Of a stretch of DNA of 64,000 nt, positions 56,839 to 64,000 are shown in pieces (position 1 is the stretch's first letter; every line of letters starts with the position of its first letter). The notes beneath the pieces are model-generated. The model saw only the letters and a list, made by a program, of their open reading frames with translations. It ran no database searches and was not told where the DNA came from. The position numbers and the translations under genes are program-made. The DNA is from Janthinobacterium lividum (GTDB lineage: Bacteria > Pseudomonadota > Gammaproteobacteria > Burkholderiales > Burkholderiaceae_D). The stretch spans positions 3,534,001 through 3,598,000 of the forward strand of contig NZ_CP139976.1 in NCBI RefSeq assembly GCF_034424625.1, written 5' to 3'.

Positions 56839-56978
56839 CGTGTCGATAAGGGGAAAACTGATGCCCGAAATATACCATGGGGCACCCCTCTTGCAGGAGG
56901 AAAACAGCGCACCGCTTGATCTCTGCGCCCACGCGGCCCTATGCTAAAGTGTTGCTCTCTTCTCAAGCGAATCCCAGC

Positions 56979-57893
56979 ATGCCTACCTCCTTGCCGTCCT
57001 CCCTGATCGCCACCGCCCTGCTCGCCTCCGCCCACGGCGCCGTCGCCGCCCCCATGAGCCTGGACGACTACCTGGCCCTGAACGGCCCCCCGCCTACGGC
57101 GCAGATCGCCTATGGCCCCGCGCCATCGCAGTACGCGCAACTGTTCCGGCCCGACGGCAGCGGACCGTTTCCCGTCGTCGTGCTCGTGCATGGCGGCTGC
57201 TGGACGGTGGCCTTCGGCGGCATCAAGCAGATGCGCAACGTGGCCGGCGCCCTCGTGGCGCAAGGCATCGCCGTATGGAATGTGGAGTACCGGCGGGTGG
57301 ACGAGCCGGGCGGCGGCTATCCGGGCACCTACGAAGACATGCACGCGGCGCTCGACAGCCTGCAGCAGCACGCGCCCCTGTACCAGCTGGACGTGAACCG
57401 CATCGTTGCCATGGGCCACTCGGCCGGCGGCCAGCTGGTGCAGTGGATCGCCGGACGGGAAAAGCTGCCAAAGACCAGCCCCCTGTACCGCGACAAGTTC
57501 CTGCCAGTGAAAAACATCGTCAGCCTGGGCGGCCTGGCCGACCTGCGCCATGAAAAGGAATTGATCAAGACCAGCTGCGAGCGCGACATCGCCCAGCTGG
57601 CAGGTAGCGCCAGCACCGAGCGCCCCGACATCTACAGCGACACCAACGCGGCCGACCTGATGCCCAACGGCAGCCGCACCGTCCTGATCACAGGCGAGCT
57701 CGATACCATCTCCCCACCCCGCGTCGCGCACGACTATGCGGCCAAGGCCCGGCTGGCCGGCGACCATGCGGAAGTGCTGATCTTGCCGGGGGCCAGCCAT
57801 TATGACGAGATTGCGGCGACGTCGAATGCTTGGGGGATGATTTTGCCGGTGATCAAACAGATGCTGGGGATGGAGAGCGACAAGAGCCAATAA
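56979..57893 (+). CDS. exported alpha/beta hydrolase (esterase-like)
   Basis: The 304-residue enzyme has a signal peptide (about 1-23, HGAVAA) and the catalytic layout of the BD-FAE/carboxylesterase group: VVLVHGGCW oxyanion region, nucleophile GHSAGGQLVQW, Asp in TGELDTISPP and His in PGASHYDEI. Substrate unknown; periplasmic. It is followed 12 bases later by the Coq7-family gene on the same strand. Confidence 0.88.
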   Translation: MPTSLPSSLIATALLASAHGAVAAPMSLDDYLALNGPPPTAQIAYGPAPSQYAQLFRPDGSGPFPVVVLVHGGCWTVAFGGIKQMRNVAGALVAQGIAVWNVEYRRVDEPGGGYPGTYEDMHAALDSLQQHAPLYQLDVNRIVAMGHSAGGQLVQWIAGREKLPKTSPLYRDKFLPVKNIVSLGGLADLRHEKELIKTSCERDIAQLAGSASTERPDIYSDTNAADLMPNGSRTVLITGELDTISPPRVAHDYAAKARLAGDHAEVLILPGASHYDEIAATSNAWGMILPVIKQMLGMESDKSQ

Positions 57894-57905
57894 GGCAAGC
57901 GATCA

Positions 57906-58427
57906 ATGGATGCGAATACACAGTTTTCAGACCGGGTAATGAAGGTGAACCATGTGGGAGAGCAAGGTGCCATCGGCATTTATACGGGCCAGATCTTCAT
58001 GGCACGTTGGACGGCAAGCCATATCGTGCAGGAACTGCGCGCCTTCAAGACGCATGAGCGGGAGCACAGGACAATATTTCACGACGTTCTCAAGCGCCGT
58101 GGCTTGCCGCGCTGCCGCAGCTATTACCTGTGTGCGGCCGGAGGCTATGCGCTGGGCATCGTCACGGGACTGTGCGGAGCGCGCGCGATCTCGCTGACCA
58201 CCGTCGCCGTCGAACGGGTGGTCCTCCAACATCTGCGGCACCAACTCACCATGTTGAGCGAGGACGATGACGCGGTACACGCCATTGCAGCGATACTCAG
58301 GGACGAGCAGGAACATCACGACCAGACATCGATCTACACGCAAGGCAGCGGGATGTTCGGACGCATGCTGAGCGCTGTGGTGTCCGGCGCCACGGAATCG
58401 GTGATCTGGCTGGGGATGCGCCTTTAA
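57906..58427 (+). CDS. Coq7/DMQ hydroxylase-like di-iron protein
   Basis: The 173-residue protein has the Coq7 four-helix carboxylate-di-iron pattern: MKVNHVGEQGAIGIYTGQ, EREHRTIF, TVAVERVVLQHLRHQ and RDEQEHHDQT supply Glu and ExxH ligands in the right order. Coq7 hydroxylates demethoxyubiquinone in ubiquinone synthesis. The protein is a little shorter than typical, and here it sits next to a hydrolase, not ubi genes, so it may be a second copy or a divergent homologue. Confidence 0.82.
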   Translation: MDANTQFSDRVMKVNHVGEQGAIGIYTGQIFMARWTASHIVQELRAFKTHEREHRTIFHDVLKRRGLPRCRSYYLCAAGGYALGIVTGLCGARAISLTTVAVERVVLQHLRHQLTMLSEDDDAVHAIAAILRDEQEHHDQTSIYTQGSGMFGRMLSAVVSGATESVIWLGMRL

Positions 58428-58675
58428 GCATCACGAAACACGACGATCTGCACCAGTATCAATACTTATGATATCGAGGGCCACAAGATCGCGTTGTATT
58501 TACAGGTCTGCGTACCTGGTGGATTGGCGAGGGAACGCATGCTCAATGAAGGCCGCGAACCTGCCGGCTGAGATTATCCGTTTCTCATTTCAACTGATAC
58601 TATTGGCCCGGGCGGCAAGCGGCCAGAAGCGGACAGTCGGCAATTGACCAATTAAGCTTTACTCAGAAAGTCAGC
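58428..58675 (+). other. intergenic region without a gene
   Basis: This stretch of about 250 bases is AT-richer than its surroundings and holds no convincing open frame. It presumably contains the promoter of the following orphan gene. Confidence 0.4.
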
Positions 58676-59098
58676 ATGTCTCACCGTGATCCTTTTGATG
58701 TTATTTCATCCACCGTTGATCTGGATGATCCGGTAGAGCACGGTGATGCTCAACGCTTTATGGTTAACGCCCTGGCTCGGGTGATCGAATATCTACCCGT
58801 TACCGCGCAGTCTTCTGTTTTGGCTGCTAAACGATATCTTGAGGGCGCGGCAACGGATAGCGAGGCCTTAGCTGTCCGGGTGAGGCTTTGGGAGACCATC
58901 CGAGGACGCGATATGTCGGATGACCCTGAGGTGTTGCGTATCAGAACCACGATTTGTGCGCTGCACGGCATGGACGCTGAAGCACCTTACGACAAGTTGG
59001 AGTACTTTCTGTTTTTTTGGGAGCGCAGCGGCTTAAGCATGGTCGAGCTAGCTGGAGCTATGTTCGACACATACGGCGTTGTTTATCACGACGCTTAA
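58676..59098 (+). CDS. orphan low-GC hypothetical protein
   Basis: The 140-residue cytoplasmic protein is not recognised. It is mainly helical and acidic (VEHGDAQRFMVNALARVIEYLP, then LRIRTTICALHGMDAEAPYDKLEYFLFFWERSG). Base composition is clearly lower in GC than the flanking genes and codon use is mixed, which suggests transfer. Size and acidity resemble small immunity-type proteins, but no toxin is next to it. Confidence 0.6.
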   Translation: MSHRDPFDVISSTVDLDDPVEHGDAQRFMVNALARVIEYLPVTAQSSVLAAKRYLEGAATDSEALAVRVRLWETIRGRDMSDDPEVLRIRTTICALHGMDAEAPYDKLEYFLFFWERSGLSMVELAGAMFDTYGVVYHDA

Positions 59099-59356
59099 TC
59101 TGCTGCGGTGGCATATGTCGAATGCGTCATATCTATGTCTGCTTCGGGGCGAAAGCAGACCTTCCTCAACCGCAAACTGCCAGCAACAGCAAGAACACGC
59201 CCGCGCCTCAAATAAAGGCTCCCGGGGCCCAGCGAGCCTGAAAAATGGCCAGGGCAAGGCGCGCGGGCGAAGACAGTACGCATGTACGGCGAGCCCAAGC
59301 AACGCAGCCATGGACATTTTCTCAGGCCCGCGGCTCTGGCCCGCCGTTCTTAAATA
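59099..59356. other. intergenic region with hairpin
   Basis: About 260 bases with no credible gene. A hairpin GTCTGCTT (59137-59144) / AAGCAGAC (59153-59160) with an 8-base loop lies 40 bases after the orphan gene; it lacks a T-run and looks like a small palindromic repeat unit. Confidence 0.4.
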
Positions 59357-59887
59357 TTACTGAACACGCGCCAGGTACTGGGCCAGCTGGGCGAAGGTAG
59401 CCTTAAACCCCTCCTTCATCGACTCAAACCCCTGCTTGAAAGTCTCATGCTGCTCATCCGTGGCCTTGTGCGGCGTGGACCGCAAGGTCATCGTCGTCTT
59501 GCCGTTTTCCTCGGTGAGGGTCATGGTATTGAACGATTCCAAAGGCCACGTCGCGCTGACCGGATGCTGCACGGCATTGCCCTGCTTGTCGGCAAACGAC
59601 AGGATGGAGACGATGCGTTCCGGCGCTTCAATGGACTGGTAAGTGAACTTGCCCCACATCTCATAGCCATTGTCGGCGCGCATGCCGTAGTGGAAGACTC
59701 CGCCCGGTTTGAGATCCAGCGCCAGCACGCTCAATTCGAAGCCGACGGGACCCCACCATTGGGCCAGGCGCTCCGGCTCCACCCACGACTGGAATACCAG
59801 TTCGCGCGGCGCGTCGAAAGTTTGCGTGATGACAAAGTCGCTGCTGTCGCGGTGCTGTCCGTCCTGCTTCTGTTCTGCGGTGGTCAT
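59357..59887 (-). CDS. SRPBCC (AHSA1-like) domain protein
   Basis: The 176-residue protein has the START/SRPBCC pattern: ITQTFDAPRELVFQSWVEPERLAQWWGPVGFE and the late HETFKQGFESMKEGF element. These bind small hydrophobic ligands or help Hsp90; ligand unknown. The ATG at 59887 is chosen for its AGGAGAG ribosome site. It diverges from the MarR gene. Confidence 0.9.
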   Translation of the reverse strand: MTTAEQKQDGQHRDSSDFVITQTFDAPRELVFQSWVEPERLAQWWGPVGFELSVLALDLKPGGVFHYGMRADNGYEMWGKFTYQSIEAPERIVSILSFADKQGNAVQHPVSATWPLESFNTMTLTEENGKTTMTLRSTPHKATDEQHETFKQGFESMKEGFKATFAQLAQYLARVQ

Positions 59888-59985
59888 GGCGCTCTCCTGA
59901 GGATGATGGTCTGGCACTAATGTACCAGCGGCGCCGATAAACGGGAAGGCCTGTACGCCTGCCAAACGCGCATGCTAGAATATTA

Positions 59986-59999
59986 GTTAGAAACCTAAC
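59986..59999. promoter_or_regulatory. candidate MarR operator
   Basis: The inverted repeat GTTAG-AAAC-CTAAC lies 18 bases before the MarR ATG in an AT-rich stretch (59978-60006). Spacing and TTAG-type sequence resemble MarR/EmrR sites, so autorepression of marR and the efflux operon is likely. Confidence 0.55.
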
Positions 60000-60017
60000 C
60001 ATTAGACGACTTACCTT

Positions 60018-60452
60018 ATGACTTCTATCGAAGAGCGATTTTCCGCCGCCCTCCACAAGACGGCGCGCGGCTGGCGCCATGCCATCGACCGGCGCCTGAA
60101 AGACCTGGACCTGGGGCAAGCGAGCTGGATGTGCATCGCCATGATCGCCAAGTCGCCGCAGCCGCCGTCGCAAAGCGAGCTGGCCCATCAATTAGGCGTG
60201 GAAAACCCCACCATGGTGTCGATGCTGGACCGGCTCGTGAAATCGGGCTTCGCGCAGCGCCAGCCATCGGAAACGGACCGCCGCGTGAAACTCGTCGTGC
60301 TGACCGAGGCGGGCCTGCAGGTGTATGACACCGTGCGCAAGGAAGCGGATGGCTTCCGCAAGGAACTGCTGCAGGGAATTGATCCCGATCAACTGCGGGC
60401 CGCCACCGAACTGCTGGAAGCGTTACAGGCGGCCACGGAGAAATCCGCATGA
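60018..60452 (+). CDS. MarR-family repressor of the efflux operon
   Basis: The 144-residue regulator has the MarR winged helix (SQSELAHQLGVENPTMVSMLDRLVKSGFAQRQPSETDRR region, wing and recognition helix) in a dimer-forming helical frame. Ligands are usually phenolic compounds or antibiotics. It overlaps the MFS pump gene by ATGA and is preceded by its presumed operator, so it should repress the whole operon. Confidence 0.92.
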   Translation: MTSIEERFSAALHKTARGWRHAIDRRLKDLDLGQASWMCIAMIAKSPQPPSQSELAHQLGVENPTMVSMLDRLVKSGFAQRQPSETDRRVKLVVLTEAGLQVYDTVRKEADGFRKELLQGIDPDQLRAATELLEALQAATEKSA

Positions 60453-62023
60453 GTTCGGCCACAGCCAGCACCACACCGGCGCTGCCCGCTTCACAAGACC
60501 CCACCCTGAACCGGCGCATGATCACGATTTCGATCATGCTCGCCACCATCATCCAGGCGCTTGACGGCACCATCGCCAACGTCGCCCTGCCCCACATGCA
60601 AGGCAGCCTGTCCGCCTCGCAAGACCAGATCACCTGGGTACTCACCTCCTTCATCGTTGCCGCCGCCATCGCCACGCCCCTGACGGGCTGGCTGTGCGAC
60701 CGTTTCGGCCAGAAGAACACCTTTCTCGTTTCCGTGGCCGGCTTCACGCTCGCTTCCGTGCTGTGCGGCTTGTCCGCCACCCTGTCCGAGATCGTCGCCG
60801 CCCGTCTGCTGCAAGGCGTATTCGGCGCGGCGCTGGTGCCGCTGTCGCAGGCGGTGCTGCTCGACATCAATCCGCGCGAGAAACACGGCTCGGCCATGGC
60901 CATCTGGGGCATGGGCGTGATGATCGGCCCCATCCTTGGACCGACCTTGGGCGGCTGGCTGACGGACAGCTACAGCTGGCGCTGGGTCTTTTTCATCAAT
61001 ATCCCCATCGGCGCCATGGCCTTCTATGGCATCTGGCGCTACATCCGCAAGGACCCGCCGAACCGCCGCATGAACTTTGACATGTTCGGTTTTGCCACCT
61101 TGAGCCTGTCGATCGGCGCGCTGCAGATGCTGCTGGACCGGGGCGAGCAGAACGACTGGTTTTCTTCCACGGAAACGTGGATCGAAGCCATCGTGCTGGC
61201 CATGAGCTTGTGCTACTTTATCGCCCATACGGCCTTGCGCCCGGCCGGCAAGTCCTTCCTCGACTATCGATTGCTGAAAAACTCGAACTATGTGAGCGGC
61301 TTGCTGTTCATCTTCATCGTCGGCATGGTGCTGTTCGCCACCCGCGCGCTGACGCCGTCGATGCTGCAAGGCTTGATGAACTACCCGGCGGCGATTGCCG
61401 GCCTGGTGACGGCGCCCAGCGGGCTGGGCACGATGCTGGCCATGCTGATCGTCGGCAAGCTGACGGGCAGGATCGACACGCGCATCCTGCTGGGCGTGGG
61501 CTTTTCGATCACCGCGTTCTCGCTGTGGCAGATGGCCAATTTCACCCTGGACCTGGTGCCGAAGACCGTCGTGTGGAACGGCATCATCCAGGGCATCGGC
61601 CTGGGCCTCGTCTTCGTGCCGCTGAGCGCGGCCACGTTTGCCACCCTGTCGCCGCAGATGCGGGCGGAAGGCACGGCCATTTACAGCCTGGTGCGCAATA
61701 TCGGCAGCAGCATCGGCATCGCCCTCGTGCAGACCTTGTTGGTGCGCAATACGCAGATCGCCCATGCGTCCTTGACGGAACACATCAATATCGCCAACCC
61801 GGCCCTGCATGACCCCGCCATTGCCAGCGTCTACAACTTGGGTACGGCTTCCGGCATGGCGGCCTTGAATGGCGAAATCACGCGGCAGGCGTCGATGATC
61901 GCCTACCTCGACGACTTCTGGCTGATGATGTGGCTGACCATCCTCGTGCTGCCGCTCTTGCTCCTGATCAAACCCCCGAAGAAGAATGCGCCCGTCGTGG
62001 TCGACCACGCGGCCATGGAATAA
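60449..62023 (+). CDS. DHA2-type MFS multidrug pump (EmrB-like)
   Basis: The 524-residue inner-membrane pump has fourteen predicted helices and DHA2 motifs: LDGTIANVALPHMQGSL (motif D-like), GWLCDRFGQKN (motif A) and GPTLGGWLTDSYSWRW (motif C). It exports drugs or other hydrophobic compounds with protons. The next genes encode an outer-membrane factor and an HlyD-type adaptor, completing a tripartite system. Confidence 0.93.
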   Translation: MSSATASTTPALPASQDPTLNRRMITISIMLATIIQALDGTIANVALPHMQGSLSASQDQITWVLTSFIVAAAIATPLTGWLCDRFGQKNTFLVSVAGFTLASVLCGLSATLSEIVAARLLQGVFGAALVPLSQAVLLDINPREKHGSAMAIWGMGVMIGPILGPTLGGWLTDSYSWRWVFFINIPIGAMAFYGIWRYIRKDPPNRRMNFDMFGFATLSLSIGALQMLLDRGEQNDWFSSTETWIEAIVLAMSLCYFIAHTALRPAGKSFLDYRLLKNSNYVSGLLFIFIVGMVLFATRALTPSMLQGLMNYPAAIAGLVTAPSGLGTMLAMLIVGKLTGRIDTRILLGVGFSITAFSLWQMANFTLDLVPKTVVWNGIIQGIGLGLVFVPLSAATFATLSPQMRAEGTAIYSLVRNIGSSIGIALVQTLLVRNTQIAHASLTEHINIANPALHDPAIASVYNLGTASGMAALNGEITRQASMIAYLDDFWLMMWLTILVLPLLLLIKPPKKNAPVVVDHAAME

Positions 62024-62028
62024 CCCTC

Positions 62029-63489
62029 ATGCACACATCTATGAAACTCTCCCTGCGCATATTGGCGCTCAGTTTGGCCCTGGCCGGCTGCGCCAGCATC
62101 CCGCCCGACACGCAACAGTTGCCGCAGCAAGACCTGGCCACGATACAGCTGGCGGCCGACATCCACCTGGCCAGCGAAGGCTGGCCAGCCGCGCAATGGT
62201 GGCGCCAGTTCCAGGACGAGCAGCTGGACCAGTTGATTGAAAGCGCCCTGTCCAGCAGCCCGAACCTGGACGTGGCGAATGCCCGCATCGGCTCGGCCCT
62301 GTCCGCGTTTGACGCGCAGCATGCGCAGCGCGGCCCCAGGATCGACCTGGGCGCAAATGCCAGCCGCCAGCGCTATTCCGCCAACGGCCTGATGCCAGCC
62401 CCCATCGGCGGCAATTACTACAATGAGGTGACCGTGGGCATGCAAGCCCATTACGACCTCGACTGGTGGGGCAAGCACAAGGCGCAGATCGCGGCCAGCC
62501 TGGGCGAAGTCAACGCCCGCCGTGCCGAATACGCGATGGCGGAACAGATGCTGGCCGCCGAGATCGCCCGCCACTACTTCAGCATGCAAAATGGCTGGGC
62601 CCGCATGGATAACCTGCATGCGCTGGTCAAATTGCAGCAGCAACTGGTGCTGGACAAGGAAAAGCGCATCGCCAACGGCCTCGGTGTCAGCGACGACCAT
62701 TTGTCCGCGCAAACGCGTCTGAGCTTGCTGCAGCAGCAGATCGCGCTGCTGGAAACGCAGGTCGTCACGGAACGGGAAGCCTTGCGCGCGCTGTTGGGAA
62801 CATCCTTGGGTGCGGATGCCTCGGCCCTGACCAGCCTGCAGCCGAAAGAAGCACAGGCGCTGCCGCACGCCCTGCCCGGCAAGCTGGGCATGGAATTGCT
62901 GGCGCGCCGGCCCGACTTGCAGGCGGCGCGCTGGCGGGTGCAGGCAGCCATGAACAATATCGAAGCGGCGCAGGCATCGTTCTACCCCGATATCGACCTG
63001 AGCGCCTCGTTTGGCCTGGATGCGATAACACTGGGCAAGTTGCTGCAGTCCGGCAGCCGCACCCTGTTCATCGGCCCGGCGCTGTCCTTGCCGCTGTTCG
63101 ACAGCGGCCGCTTGCAGGCGCAGCTCGGCGGCGCACGCAGCCAGCGCAATGAACTGATCGCCGACTACAACCAGAGCGTCTTCAATGTCGTGCGCGACGT
63201 GGCGCAGGCCGGCGCCAGGGTGCAGGGCGTGGAAAACCAGCTGCGCCTGCAGCAGGAAAACCTGCGCGCCAGCGAAGCGCAGTTGCGCAATGCGAATGCC
63301 CGCCTGAAACAAGGTCTGGCCGACCGCGCCACCCAGCTGAATGCGGAAATGACCGTGCGCGGCCAGGTCGACCTGGGCATGCAGCTGCAAAACCAGCGCC
63401 AGAACGCGGAAATCAACTTGACCGTGGCCCTGGGCGGCGGCTACCGGGGCAGCAGCGACTTTTCCGCCAACGCCACGGCCAAACAATAA
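62029..63489 (+). CDS. TolC/NodT-type outer-membrane efflux lipoprotein
   Basis: The roughly 486-residue protein has a lipoprotein signal (ALAGC) and two OEP repeats (LDQLIESALSSSPNLDVANARIGSA, and later DLQAARWRVQAAMNNIEAAQASFYPDIDLSASFG), as in NodT/OprM factors. It forms the exit duct of the EmrAB-like pump. ATG 62029 or 62041 may start it; the first is annotated. Confidence 0.92.
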   Translation: MHTSMKLSLRILALSLALAGCASIPPDTQQLPQQDLATIQLAADIHLASEGWPAAQWWRQFQDEQLDQLIESALSSSPNLDVANARIGSALSAFDAQHAQRGPRIDLGANASRQRYSANGLMPAPIGGNYYNEVTVGMQAHYDLDWWGKHKAQIAASLGEVNARRAEYAMAEQMLAAEIARHYFSMQNGWARMDNLHALVKLQQQLVLDKEKRIANGLGVSDDHLSAQTRLSLLQQQIALLETQVVTEREALRALLGTSLGADASALTSLQPKEAQALPHALPGKLGMELLARRPDLQAARWRVQAAMNNIEAAQASFYPDIDLSASFGLDAITLGKLLQSGSRTLFIGPALSLPLFDSGRLQAQLGGARSQRNELIADYNQSVFNVVRDVAQAGARVQGVENQLRLQQENLRASEAQLRNANARLKQGLADRATQLNAEMTVRGQVDLGMQLQNQRQNAEINLTVALGGGYRGSSDFSANATAKQ

Positions 63490-63510
63490 CCATCGATTAC
63501 GGAATACATC

Positions 63511-64000
63511 ATGAGCAGCGATACCACAGCAACGACCACTCCAACCGAACAGCCCGGCAAGCGCAAGGCCGTCCTCATCGCCATCACGGCCGCCTTTCTC
63601 GCGGCTGGCGCGGCCTGGGGCGCGTATTACCAGCTGGTGCTGGCCAAGGAAGAAGTCACGGACAACGCCTATGTAGGCGGCAACCTCGTCACCCTGTCCG
63701 CGCAAGTGACGGGCAATGTCGACGCCATCCGCGCCGACGAGACGCAAATGGTGAAAGCGGGCGCGCCCCTGATCACCCTGAACGCCATCGATGCGGAGCT
63801 GGCCCTGAGCCAGGCCGAGGCACGGCTGGGCAATGTCGTGCGCCAGGAGCGCGAGCGCTATGCCAATGTGGCGCAATACGACGCCGTCATCGGGCAGCGC
63901 CGCCTGGCGCTGGCCACGGCGCAGGGCAACCTGGCGCGCCGCGCGCCGCTGGCGGCGGACCAGACGATTTCCGGCGAAGACCTGGCCCATGCGAAACAGG
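63511..64000 (+). CDS. HlyD/EmrA-type membrane fusion protein (partial, runs off the window)
   Basis: 163 residues are visible. A cytoplasmic N-terminus is followed by one membrane helix (about 22-42) and the start of the lipoyl-like domain (DNAYVGGNLVTLSAQVTGNV, then VKAGAPLITLNAIDAELAL), as in EmrA. It bridges pump and outer-membrane factor. It follows the NodT gene by 21 bases and is open at the window end. Confidence 0.92.
   Translation, partial: MSSDTTATTTPTEQPGKRKAVLIAITAAFLAAGAAWGAYYQLVLAKEEVTDNAYVGGNLVTLSAQVTGNVDAIRADETQMVKAGAPLITLNAIDAELALSQAEARLGNVVRQERERYANVAQYDAVIGQRRLALATAQGNLARRAPLAADQTISGEDLAHAKQ

Noticed and set aside
59099..59356. Small open frames on both strands downstream of the orphan gene
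   Set aside because: No ribosome site, no codon bias and low-complexity products.

Overview
The window is about 64 kb of GC-rich (roughly 63-65% by eye), densely packed bacterial chromosome. Gene content and protein style (RegB/RegA beside a cytochrome bo oxidase, a DUF3297 protein, an Azotobacter-type ferredoxin-NADP reductase, many hybrid histidine kinases) point to a betaproteobacterium, most likely Oxalobacteraceae of the Janthinobacterium/Massilia/Duganella kind. That placement is inference from protein style, not from a marker gene. No rRNA, tRNA, CRISPR array or transposase was seen.

Layout. 1-3.2 kb: end of an HPt-bearing signalling protein, a REC-PAS-GGDEF-EAL-REC c-di-GMP protein and a small cysteine-containing protein. 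3.2-10.9 kb: a DASS anion symporter, a low-GC membrane protein with an OmpA-like tail, fpr, a DJ-1/PfpI protein, a serine beta-lactamase-like hydrolase and an Imm33-like pair. 11.1-16.5 kb: a compact RiPP-type locus with two paralogous precursor peptides, an MvdD-like ATP-grasp ligase, a Clp-fold SDH-type serine protease, a MauE-like membrane protein, a CxxC thioredoxin-like protein and an ABC exporter. 16.6-20.8 kb: DUF3297, then a three-gene operon of a cysteine-rich ferritin-like protein, a DUF692 (MNIO) enzyme and its DUF2063 partner. 21-26.3 kb: two secreted proteins, glutaminyl cyclase, a LysR regulator divergent from lrgA/lrgB-type genes, and a TetR regulator.

26.4-33.7 kb: a TetX-like flavoprotein monooxygenase, then a selenium locus (mnmH, selD and a PhnCDE-like ABC transporter probably for an oxidised selenium species) interrupted by a REP-type palindromic element. 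33.8-36 kb: small exported proteins and a GNAT. 36-42.8 kb (minus strand): cyoABCD, surf1, regB and regA, nearly all overlapping, joining a terminal oxidase, its assembly factor and a redox-sensing two-component system. 43-45 kb: an MHS-type MFS transporter and Hsp20 sharing a bidirectional terminator. 45-57 kb: a histidine-kinase island (CHASE3-GAF hybrid kinase with three REC domains, CheR-type methyltransferase, REC-kinase, a GAF-PAS hybrid kinase, and a convergent paralogous hybrid kinase interrupted by one in-frame amber codon). 57-64 kb: alpha/beta hydrolase, Coq7-family protein, an orphan low-GC gene, an SRPBCC protein, and a MarR-controlled EmrAB/TolC-type tripartite efflux operon running off the end.

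The two most promising undescribed systems are the graspetide-like RiPP cluster at 11.1-16.5 kb, unusual for its protease plus redox pair, and the MNIO operon at 16.9-20.8 kb, whose likely substrate is a cysteine-rich tail on a large ferritin-like protein. All functional statements rest on reading translated sequence and recalled family motifs; no database search was run.
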